Shown here: positions 44,277-51,938 of the stretch, piece after piece
Position numbering within the stretch: position 1 is the stretch's first letter
Layout of the letters: each line of letters starts with the position of its first letter
Assembly (NCBI RefSeq): GCF_017377855.1
Contig: NZ_JAFREP010000016.1
Coordinates: 186,001-250,000, forward strand
Direction of reading: 5' to 3'
Source of the DNA: Acanthopleuribacter pedis
GTDB taxonomy: Bacteria > Acidobacteriota > Holophagae > Acanthopleuribacterales > Acanthopleuribacteraceae
DNA length: 64,000 nucleotides
The notes under the pieces: model-generated
What the model was told of the DNA's origin: nothing
Database searches by the model: none
What the model saw: only the letters and a program-made list of their open reading frames with translations
Program-made: the position numbers and the translations under genes

Positions 44277-46211
44277 ATGTTTTTTCGTGACTTTGTCGTG
44301 ACCGTGAAACCGCTGTCATCCACCCGCACGCATCTGTCGTTGGCCAGAGCGCTTGAAGAACCGCTGGAGGAGAAAGTCGAACAGCCGGAGATCCTGAAGA
44401 CGATTTTGGCCGATGTGGATGTTTTACTGAAAAAGCCCGCAAAAAAAGTCCACGGCAAAGCGCAGGAGGCGCAGGAGGAAAAGGAGGCAAAGAAAAAGGC
44501 GTTGGCCCACGCGCTGTTTACCACCTTTTTCCCAGGCACTTTCGCCGATGAGTTTAAACGTCGGCGCCTCGAAAACGGTAATTTACGGGTGAAAATCCAG
44601 CCGGCCGAGGCCTGTAACGAGAAAGCTTTCAGCCACTGGTTTTTCCAAACCCCCTGGGAACTCATGATGGCACCGGGCGAATTTAGTCCGCTGTGTACCA
44701 CGCATGAAATCTCAATGGTTCGTCAATGGATCCCAAAGGAACACGCGCACCAACCAAACCCACTCCCGCTGCCCAAAGAGCTGAGAATTTTGGTGCTTAC
44801 CGCCAATACTCCCAATCCCAAATTAAAGAAAATTGACGCAACGCGCTTTAATCAACCGATTTTGGACGCAATAAAAGACAATCCCAACTTCAAGATCACG
44901 GTGCTGGATCAACCAACCTTAACGACACTTCAGAGCACCATCGCAGAAACAGCCCCGCACATCTTGCACATTACCGGGCATGGCTCGCCACCGAGGCAAC
45001 GCAATACCGTTGAAAACCTCGTACCTTACGACGGACTGGGATTATTGCACTTGTGCAAAGGCGACGGAAGCAGGCCGACCATCATCAGTGCGCACGAATT
45101 GTTGGCCGTGCTCACACCCTGTTTGGATTCACTGCGTTTGGTCACCTTGGCCTCCTGTTTTTTGGGACGCGCGAGCAGGCGCGACCTAGATGGTAGTTTT
45201 GCGGCGACCTTGTGCGCGGGTGGGGTTCCCGCGGTGGCGGCATTCCAATTTGTGCTGTCCTATGACGGTGCCGACGCCTGGATCAAAACTTTTTACGAAC
45301 ACTTGGCAAGCGGGGATCGACTCGATACAGCTATGGTTCACGCTCGCGGGGCACTCAAAGCCGGCGGTACCGTGGGTCGTATCCGAGACCTGGAATATGG
45401 CTCCCCACTGCTAATTACCCGTTTGCCGGACGGACGCTTGTTCCGACGGTCACAGACCGTTGCTGTCGTTTCTCGGGCGAAAACGCCGCCAACCACCCAA
45501 GATGAGGATACCGATATACTCGACTTAACCCCCTACTTCCAGGGGCACGGCCTTAAAGCCCCACGGCTGATGCCTGGCGTAGATTGGGACCAAACACTTT
45601 ATCCACTGCTCACCAACCTCACCTGCAACTTAACCGAAGCACTGCCGGTTACTTTCGAAGGCCCCATGCACCAATCGGTTGCCGTGGCCTTGGGCTACAT
45701 TTTTAACGAAACCCGCGCCATGGATATCCGCGTTAACCAAGTCAATCAAAATAGCGAACAGACCGAGACCTGGCACGCTCGGGGTGAAATCGAAATCATC
45801 GAAGTCTCGGAAGATATCCAAGCGGGTCACCCCGAATCCGAGGATTTTATCGCCTGCGTCTCAATGGCCAACCGCACCCGCCATGGTGCATTGGCTTTCA
45901 TCAAGCAGCACCCTGAACGCTTCCCCCACGGTTACCAAACCTGCGTGGAATGGTCTCCCCCGAACGGCGCCGACAGAAACAGCATTCCCCATCAAGGCGT
46001 TGCTCGGTATTTGGCGCGTCACATCGGTAGCCGCATCAAACGGCTATCGCAAAGTGGCGAAACCCCCATCAAACGTATCCACCTCTTTTTCTCCGGTCCC
46101 TCCGCGATGGTTTTGTTTTTGGGCATGGGGTTGAACGCCTGCCGCGCGGTGCAGTTGTACGAGTTCGTGGCGGGGGAAAGTGCCTATGTGCCGTCCTTAC
46201 GCCTGCGCTAA
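44277..46211 (+). CDS. SAVED-CHAT protease, CRISPR cyclic-oligoadenylate effector
   Basis: 644-aa cytoplasmic protein without signal peptide or TM. The N-terminal part (1-165) is helical and Lys/Glu-rich around 45-80. The CHAT (caspase-like) domain, about 168-400, has HILHITGHGS with catalytic His235 and LVTLASCFLG with Cys294. The C-terminal SAVED domain (about 425-644) shows FIACVSMANRTRHGALAFIK and IKRIHLFFSGPSAMVLFLGM, ending near AVQLYEF. SAVED domains bind cyclic oligonucleotides; in the studied Haliangium ochraceum type III-B system, cA3 makes SAVED-CHAT assemble into filaments and turns on proteolysis. GGGAGAG precedes the start. The divergent Cas10 would supply the signal (inference). 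Confidence 0.88.
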   Translation: MFFRDFVVTVKPLSSTRTHLSLARALEEPLEEKVEQPEILKTILADVDVLLKKPAKKVHGKAQEAQEEKEAKKKALAHALFTTFFPGTFADEFKRRRLENGNLRVKIQPAEACNEKAFSHWFFQTPWELMMAPGEFSPLCTTHEISMVRQWIPKEHAHQPNPLPLPKELRILVLTANTPNPKLKKIDATRFNQPILDAIKDNPNFKITVLDQPTLTTLQSTIAETAPHILHITGHGSPPRQRNTVENLVPYDGLGLLHLCKGDGSRPTIISAHELLAVLTPCLDSLRLVTLASCFLGRASRRDLDGSFAATLCAGGVPAVAAFQFVLSYDGADAWIKTFYEHLASGDRLDTAMVHARGALKAGGTVGRIRDLEYGSPLLITRLPDGRLFRRSQTVAVVSRAKTPPTTQDEDTDILDLTPYFQGHGLKAPRLMPGVDWDQTLYPLLTNLTCNLTEALPVTFEGPMHQSVAVALGYIFNETRAMDIRVNQVNQNSEQTETWHARGEIEIIEVSEDIQAGHPESEDFIACVSMANRTRHGALAFIKQHPERFPHGYQTCVEWSPPNGADRNSIPHQGVARYLARHIGSRIKRLSQSGETPIKRIHLFFSGPSAMVLFLGMGLNACRAVQLYEFVAGESAYVPSLRLR

Positions 46212-46253
46212 TCCAATCAATCACAATACGATTTCAATCGATGGGGTAGAATC

Positions 46254-46796
46254 ATGACACACATTCAAATGAACGAGGTGTCCGCGCGCATGGCGTCGGA
46301 AGAATTTGGGGAAAAACTAAACCAACACCGCAAGACGTTAATGGCGTTTTTTCGGCGCCGAAATTTTCGTCCCGAAGAATGCGAAGACCTGACCCAGGAC
46401 ACCATGACTCTCGGCCTTCAGAAACAAGACAACTATGAGGAAGAAGGCAACATGCAGGCTTGGTTGCTCACCCTCGCCAAAAGCAAGATCAGCAGTTTAC
46501 AACGCTACAACCACGCCAAAAAACGCCAAAGAGTCACAGTTCCGCTTTCAGAAGCGACCCTCGAAACCGATCTGCAAAAAATATTGGATCAAAGCGAGAC
46601 CCAGGATCCAGCCCTCGCCAAGCGACTTTGGGCATGTGTCGAGCGGTTACCGCCCGAACTGAACCACGCCCTGGTGTTGCGGCTGCAAGGCCACACGCTT
46701 GAAGACTGCGCGCTCCTGCTTCAAACCAAGATCGGCGTGGTCAACCGTCGTTATAAAAAGGCCCTCAAGCATCTGGCCGAGGAGTGGCACGCATGA
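46254..46796 (+). CDS. ECF sigma factor of the CRISPR protease operon
   Basis: 180 aa with region 2 (LMAFFRRRNFRPEECEDLTQ, then DTMTLGLQKQ and AWLLTLAKSKISSLQRY) and region 4 (VERLPPELNHALVLRLQGHT, then LEDCALLLQTKIGVVNRRYK). It lies 42 bp after SAVED-CHAT and overlaps the anti-sigma gene by ATGA. In the Haliangium cascade and in type III-E loci a sigma factor is likewise encoded with the CHAT protease, so this protein is probably the final output: transcription of defence or stress genes. Its target promoter is unknown. Confidence 0.86.
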   Translation: MTHIQMNEVSARMASEEFGEKLNQHRKTLMAFFRRRNFRPEECEDLTQDTMTLGLQKQDNYEEEGNMQAWLLTLAKSKISSLQRYNHAKKRQRVTVPLSEATLETDLQKILDQSETQDPALAKRLWACVERLPPELNHALVLRLQGHTLEDCALLLQTKIGVVNRRYKKALKHLAEEWHA

Positions 46797-47452
46797 GCTT
46801 GCAATCAACGGGAACGCACCGGACAGACTCCGAATCGCCGGCTCAAGCCTCGTCGTTCCTGAGTTACCTAGAGGCCAAAAAACAAAGCACCGGCGGCTGT
46901 CCCGACCTGACCGACTTGCTTGGATACGCCAACGAAACACTGTCCCAAGAGCGGCAACAGCGGGTACGTGAGCACTTGGTGGTCTGTGCTGCCTGCAGCA
47001 GCAAGGTACTTAAGATCGCCAAAGCGCCTCCCAAACGGAAAACACCGTTCGCGTCGGCAATCGCGCTGTTGCTGATCCTCGGCCTTTCCGCAACGGTGGC
47101 GTCACTTTGGCCCGACCGACACAGAGCCGACACCGATTTCGCCCGACTCGAACCCGTCGGCCGGATTTCCCGCAACGCATTACCAGTTCGAACGTTGAAA
47201 CGCGATCCCAACAAACCGCTGTTCCTACAACTCAATACCGACGACCTCCAAGATCACACGACCTACCGCATTGAGCTGTTGCAGGGCGATCCGCCGAGGG
47301 TCGCGTGGCAGGAGGTGGGTCTGGCGCGCCAACCGGATCGCAGCTTCATGATCAACCTACCGCGGCAGTACAGCAACGGGGTGCTGCATTTGCGGCTCCT
47401 TGGGGATGACCGCATCATCGCCGAATACCAACTGCACCTGATTGATCCCTAG
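46793..47452 (+). CDS. Zinc-finger transmembrane anti-sigma factor
   Basis: 219 aa. The cytoplasmic N-terminal part contains a ZAS-type finger: LLGYANETLSQERQQRVREH then HLVVCAAC, giving His-x3-Cys-x2-Cys at about residues 60-68. One TM helix follows (FASAIALLLILGLSATVASL, about 83-102), then an extracytoplasmic beta-rich domain ending YQLHLIDP. Expected to hold the ECF factor at the membrane until cut or altered. ATGA-coupled to the sigma gene, 14 bp before the TPR-CHAT gene. Whether SAVED-CHAT or TPR-CHAT cuts it is open. Confidence 0.83.
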   Translation: MSLQSTGTHRTDSESPAQASSFLSYLEAKKQSTGGCPDLTDLLGYANETLSQERQQRVREHLVVCAACSSKVLKIAKAPPKRKTPFASAIALLLILGLSATVASLWPDRHRADTDFARLEPVGRISRNALPVRTLKRDPNKPLFLQLNTDDLQDHTTYRIELLQGDPPRVAWQEVGLARQPDRSFMINLPRQYSNGVLHLRLLGDDRIIAEYQLHLIDP

Positions 47453-47466
47453 AACGGAGACAACCC

Positions 47467-50415
47467 ATGAATCGCCTTTTGCCCCTGCTTGGGCTCGCGC
47501 TGCTGTTTTTCGGCTGCGAACAGGAGATCTCTGTTCGCGAGGCCGAACCGCCGGCGATCCCATCCGCACCACCGGCCCAACCCCTCGCGGGCCGACACCA
47601 ATTTACCCTGGCTCCCGGTGAAACCCTGCGCTTTAACCAGCCCCTTGCGGCCGGCCAGGCCCTGGTCTTGATCCTCCAACAGGAGGGTGTCGACCTGCGT
47701 TTGGCCTTGCATTCTGCCGAGGGTGATCTGTTGGCGGCTGCGAATCAGCGCATCGGCGCCTTCGGCCCGGAAGAACTGTGGTTTCAGGCCGAACGCGCAG
47801 GCGTTTACCAAGTGACGGTGACCGCGCTCGGCCGCGCCGCCGGCAATGCCGAATTAACGGCCCGCCACCCGGATGTCGGTGAACCAAGGTTTCAAAAAAG
47901 GCTGCATGCCTTTGCCTTCGGCTGGAACCTTCATAACCGAGAAACCAAAGCAACGGTGCCTGAATTAGAAGAAAGCCTTGCGCATTGGCGCCAAGCCGAC
48001 CACCCCCGGCAAACGGCGGCGGCGCTTTACGCGCTGGCTGAGGCAGTCGCACCGTCCCAACGCCCACGCGCCGTCGCCCTGTTGACCGAGGCTTGGGTAT
48101 TGATGCGCGAGCACAATGCTCCCTTTTGGGCAATGGTCGTCGGCAACCGGCTCGCCTTCCACGAACACCTTAACGGTGAACCGGAACGCGCCGAACACCT
48201 GTGGCGGGCTACTCTCGACCTGGCGGAACTTCACGACAATGGCTGGTGGCAGGCCTTCATCCACAAACAAATGGGTCGTGCCGACCATGACCGCGGCCGC
48301 CACGTTGCAGCGCTAGAAGCCTTCGTGGAAGCGGCGGCGAGATTCGAAGCCGCGGACGACTGGAAACAAGCTGCCCAGGTGCTGGTTCTGAAAGCGGAGA
48401 CCTTGATCGTCGTGGGCCGCTTGCCCGATGCCGCGGATGCGCTGGACCGCGCCGAGGCGCGCAACGCACGTGGCAAGCATCCCACCGTGCGGACCTCGAT
48501 CCTGCTTCAACGCGGCTGGTTGTGCCAACGTCGCAAGGACTACGTCGGCGCGGAAGCTATGATTCGGGATGCCTTGGCCTTGAAAACCGAGGTGGCGGGT
48601 GAAGCCGCAACCGCGGGCATTCTCGACCGTCTTGGCACCGTGCTGCAACAACAAGAACGTTGGGCCGAGGCGGAGCAGGTTTATCAGCGCGCCCTGGCCT
48701 TGTTAGCCGACGGCAGGAGACCGGACCACGCGGCGATCATTCGCATCAACTTAGCGCGTTTGTTCCTTCGTCAAGGTCGCCTCTCGGAAATCGAGCTCGA
48801 CACACCTTTGGCCACGCTCAACGCCCTGGGCGACGCGGAAAGCGCCGCGCGAGGTTATGTGGTCCTCGCCGATCAAGCGCTGGCCCGCGAGCAGCCCTTG
48901 GCCGCGCTGGAACATCTCGAAACAGCCCTGGCCGCCACGGAACAGGCGCGCGGCGACGCCCACCATCCACGCACGAGCCGGCCCTACATCGCCGACCGCT
49001 TCCCTTTGATCACCCAATTGCGCGACCTCTTGCTCCAACTGGATCGCCAAGATCCAAGTGCGGGTTACCGCGAACGTGCCTTGATGTTGATGGAGCGGGT
49101 GCGCGCGCGAACCTTGCGCGAGCAGATCCACGCCGGGCCGAGGGGTACCGATTCAGCTACCGCGGCACGAACGGGGATTAACCGTTTGGAACAACAGCGC
49201 CTCGCGGCGGAAGCCGCGGGTGATGCGACCGAGGTAGCGCGCTTGTCAGCCGCGATTCGCGAGCAACTGCTGGCGCTTTCGCTCCCAGCACCGCCACTTG
49301 CCACGGTGCCAACCTACGACCTAACGACCCTTCGCGCCGAACTTCTTAACCCAGAACGGCGTTTGGTGGTGTTTGCCCTGGGTGAATCGCAAAGCCATGT
49401 GTTGGTGATTGGCCCGACTTCGTTTTCGGTCCACGGCTTACCACCGCGCGAGATCCTTCAAAACGGCTTTGACGCCCTGGCCCAAGCCGTCACCGTCCAC
49501 AATCCGGTGCAAACCAAACTGCTCTCACGCAAGATGGGCAAGCTGCTATTGGAACCTTGGATTGCCGGGGTCGCCGGTAAAACCTTGCTGCTTGTTCGTG
49601 ACGACGGTTTGCACACCCTGCCTTTTTCCATACTGCGCCATCCCGTCAGCGACCGCTACCTAATTGAGGAACACGCGCTGATGGATGTGCCCTCAGCCTC
49701 CGTCGCCGTCGACTTATTGCGTCGTGCCCATGCGCGAGGCAAGGCCGATCTGCCGGTGGCGGTGTTTGCCGATCCGGTTTATCCCGAACAGGTTGTTGCC
49801 GGCGTCGACGACCTTCAACAAACTTATGGCGGCAGGCTGTTCGAGCCCTTGCCGATGTCGGCCCGCGAGGCAGAGGAAATCCGCCGTTTGGCGGCCGGCA
49901 CCGAGCTGTTTCTCGGCCGCAACGCATCACCCACGCGACTGACGATCCCGGAAGGGCAACGCCGACCCTTCCTTCACTTCGCCGTTCACGGTTTGTTGCA
50001 CGAGGATGAGGCGTTATCGGGTCTGGCACTCTCGGCGGGGGCGGTCGGCGGCAACGCCGCGGTGGATGAAACAGGAATTCTCCGCTGCCACCAATTGGAA
50101 CAGCTGTCCTTGCCGGTCGACCTGGTTGTCTTGAGCGCCTGCCGCACCGCCCTCGGCGCCACCTGGCGGGGCGAAACACCGATCGGTCCCGGCCGCGCCT
50201 TCTTGGCGGCGGGCGCAACCCACGTAATGATGACGGCATGGGAGATTGACGACCACGACGCCACCGTGACCTTCATGACCCATTTCTACACCTCGCTGCT
50301 CCAACAAGGACAAACACCCACCACGGCATGGCGGCACGCTCAGCGCGCCATGATCGCCGCAAACAGCGACCCCGGTCACTGGGCCGGGTTTCTACTGAGC
50401 GGACCACCACCCTAA
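47467..50415 (+). CDS. Lipoprotein TPR-CHAT peptidase
   Basis: 982 aa. A lipoprotein signal (MNRLLPLLGLALLFFGC, lipobox Cys17) puts the mature protein outside the inner membrane. Next is a beta-sandwich region (about 40-140) like pre-peptidase C-type domains, TPR-type helical repeats (about 160-520), and a C-terminal CHAT domain (about 640-982) with FLHFAVHGLL (His about 839), VVLSACRTALG (Cys about 891) and TAWEIDDHDATVTFM. CHAT-TPR proteins with a sigma/anti-sigma pair occur in many bacteria without CRISPR; here the set sits inside the CRISPR island. It could act on the anti-sigma periplasmic domain (inference). Confidence 0.85.
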   Translation: MNRLLPLLGLALLFFGCEQEISVREAEPPAIPSAPPAQPLAGRHQFTLAPGETLRFNQPLAAGQALVLILQQEGVDLRLALHSAEGDLLAAANQRIGAFGPEELWFQAERAGVYQVTVTALGRAAGNAELTARHPDVGEPRFQKRLHAFAFGWNLHNRETKATVPELEESLAHWRQADHPRQTAAALYALAEAVAPSQRPRAVALLTEAWVLMREHNAPFWAMVVGNRLAFHEHLNGEPERAEHLWRATLDLAELHDNGWWQAFIHKQMGRADHDRGRHVAALEAFVEAAARFEAADDWKQAAQVLVLKAETLIVVGRLPDAADALDRAEARNARGKHPTVRTSILLQRGWLCQRRKDYVGAEAMIRDALALKTEVAGEAATAGILDRLGTVLQQQERWAEAEQVYQRALALLADGRRPDHAAIIRINLARLFLRQGRLSEIELDTPLATLNALGDAESAARGYVVLADQALAREQPLAALEHLETALAATEQARGDAHHPRTSRPYIADRFPLITQLRDLLLQLDRQDPSAGYRERALMLMERVRARTLREQIHAGPRGTDSATAARTGINRLEQQRLAAEAAGDATEVARLSAAIREQLLALSLPAPPLATVPTYDLTTLRAELLNPERRLVVFALGESQSHVLVIGPTSFSVHGLPPREILQNGFDALAQAVTVHNPVQTKLLSRKMGKLLLEPWIAGVAGKTLLLVRDDGLHTLPFSILRHPVSDRYLIEEHALMDVPSASVAVDLLRRAHARGKADLPVAVFADPVYPEQVVAGVDDLQQTYGGRLFEPLPMSAREAEEIRRLAAGTELFLGRNASPTRLTIPEGQRRPFLHFAVHGLLHEDEALSGLALSAGAVGGNAAVDETGILRCHQLEQLSLPVDLVVLSACRTALGATWRGETPIGPGRAFLAAGATHVMMTAWEIDDHDATVTFMTHFYTSLLQQGQTPTTAWRHAQRAMIAANSDPGHWAGFLLSGPPP

Positions 50416-50610
50416 ACACACCAAACCACCTCTGGGCTAAGCCCCATTTGTCCCCGCATAGGCACACCCCGCGGACCCGTCAGAGACGCGGACATGGCCG
50501 TGGTTTGCCATCGTTCGCCCGCGACATTGCCGGTGAATCGATACCTCATGCCCAGCCGAATCCGTGCGAAACGGCCGTGTTGCCGACGCAACCCCATCCC
50601 AGGAGAAACC

Positions 50611-51353
50611 ATGTTGTTTTTGTTGACCCTCGCCCTACTCAGTCAAACCACCTCCAACCCCGAAACACCCGCGGCGAATGCTGCATCGGCGAAGCTTACA
50701 GCCATCGACCAAAAGCTCGCCGTTGTCACCCAACAGCAGAAAGCGCTTCAGACACAGCTGGCGCAAGGCGACGCCAAACTCGACACCAAAATCGATAAAG
50801 AGATCGTGAAGCTGGAACGCTCGGTAATTACTTGGAACACCTTTGTGGGTTCCTCGTTTTCCCTGCTCGGCTTCAACCTGCTTCTCCTCTTGGGGGCTTT
50901 TTGGCAAGCAAGGAAACTTTTCGTGAAGAACTCAAAGAGACCATGCGCGGGGAGGCCGAAACCCTCTATAAAGTGTTGGACGAACGAGATTTACAAGACA
51001 CCTTGGTGGCCGAAACCCGCATTCTGTTGCTGTCCTCCGCCGAAACCTCGGCGACCAAGGCCTGGTTACGTCGCTGGGGCATGACCTTGGCCGACGCGCA
51101 GGATACCGACAGCTTCCTAACTACCCCAACAACCCAAGAATACGACCTCATCCTGTTTGATCAGGTCGAGGCCGCGACCGTCAACGCGATCATGGCGGCC
51201 CAACCTCGTCTGTATTGCGTGGCCTATGCGCCAAATACACGGCTGAAATTGGATTACCAGGACCGAATCAACCTGGCCAACTCACCCATCACCCTGTTTA
51301 CCCGCATCCTGGAAACGGCGCGGTTCCGCAAGGTCCAAATCCCCCAGGATTAA
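50611..51353 (+). pseudogene. Membrane-anchored protein interrupted by a -1 frameshift
   Basis: ATG at 50611 follows AGGAG. The first frame gives a hydrophobic start (MLFLLTLALLSQ), a coiled-coil stretch (about 25-75) and a TM helix (TFVGSSFSLLGFNLLLLLGA). At GGGGGCTTTTT (50892-50902) the frame must move by -1 to reach a second open frame, which continues LASKETFREELKETMRGEAE to a soluble domain (TRILLLSSAETSATKAWLRR; QEYDLILFDQVEA; HH-free end RFRKVQIPQD) and a stop at 51353. Both halves look protein-like, so the original gene was one about 247-aa protein. Slippage, mutation and sequence error in the homopolymer are all possible. Family unknown; the second half has a receiver-like alternation of strands and helices. 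Confidence 0.6.
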
Positions 51354-51461
51354 CCAAATGGGTTGCGACGCATCGGCTTGGAACCACCGAGCTGCGGTTG
51401 TCATGACCCCGGCCAACCCCAATCGGGCCCTAGGTCCACAACGTCCCGCAAAGGAGATCCC

Positions 51462-51749
51462 ATGCACCAAAAACAAAACGAAGAACAGGTCCCCCAAATC
51501 CAGGCTGTTGATGCCAACACGGCCAAGGTTAACCCGCAAGAACCCGACCCCGACGAGCCCAAGGCCGACCTGAGTGGCGACGACGGCGCCGTCTCCTTTG
51601 CTCTTGGAACAAACGAGGCGGCACCGACCGTGACTCAATCTGCCGACCCTGATGAACCCGGCGCCGACGACCCCAAAGCAGGTTCTTTGGACGGGGATGC
51701 CGATGCGATCAGCCACGCTTTGGGTACCGAGCAAAATCATCATCCCTAG
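51462..51749 (+). CDS. Small acidic protein with duplicated ALGT motif
   Basis: 95 aa, strongly acidic and low in hydrophobics, probably disordered. It holds two related segments: PDPDEPKADLSGDDGAVSFA then LGTNEAAP, and ADPDEPGADDPKAGSLDGDA then ISHALGTEQNHHP; the shared core is (S)xALGTxx. AAGGAG lies 5 nt before the ATG at 51462. Encoded after the protease genes in the same direction. Unknown family; a protease substrate or inhibitor is a reasonable guess, with no direct evidence. Confidence 0.55.
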   Translation: MHQKQNEEQVPQIQAVDANTAKVNPQEPDPDEPKADLSGDDGAVSFALGTNEAAPTVTQSADPDEPGADDPKAGSLDGDADAISHALGTEQNHHP

Positions 51750-51938
51750 CAGCGGCGGGGCGGGGGCATCCCTTGCCCGCGTCCCCGCACTGATAGCCGC
51801 GCGAATCAGTAGCCGGGAGGAGCAATCAGATTTTGTTGACTGCCGATGCGCTCGAACCCCGTTTGCAGCATATCGCGGGCCTTCCCCCGCAAACCCAAAA
51901 TTCTATCTGAACCATCGAAAGCGTAAGAGGTGTGGTTT

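Noticed and set aside
35302..51749. Type III-E (gRAMP/Cas7-11 with TPR-CHAT Csx29, Craspase)
   Set aside because: There is no single large Cas7-11 polypeptide; separate Cas10, Cas7, Csx10 and Csx19 genes indicate a multi-subunit III-D-type complex, and the TPR-CHAT is a lipoprotein, unlike Csx29.
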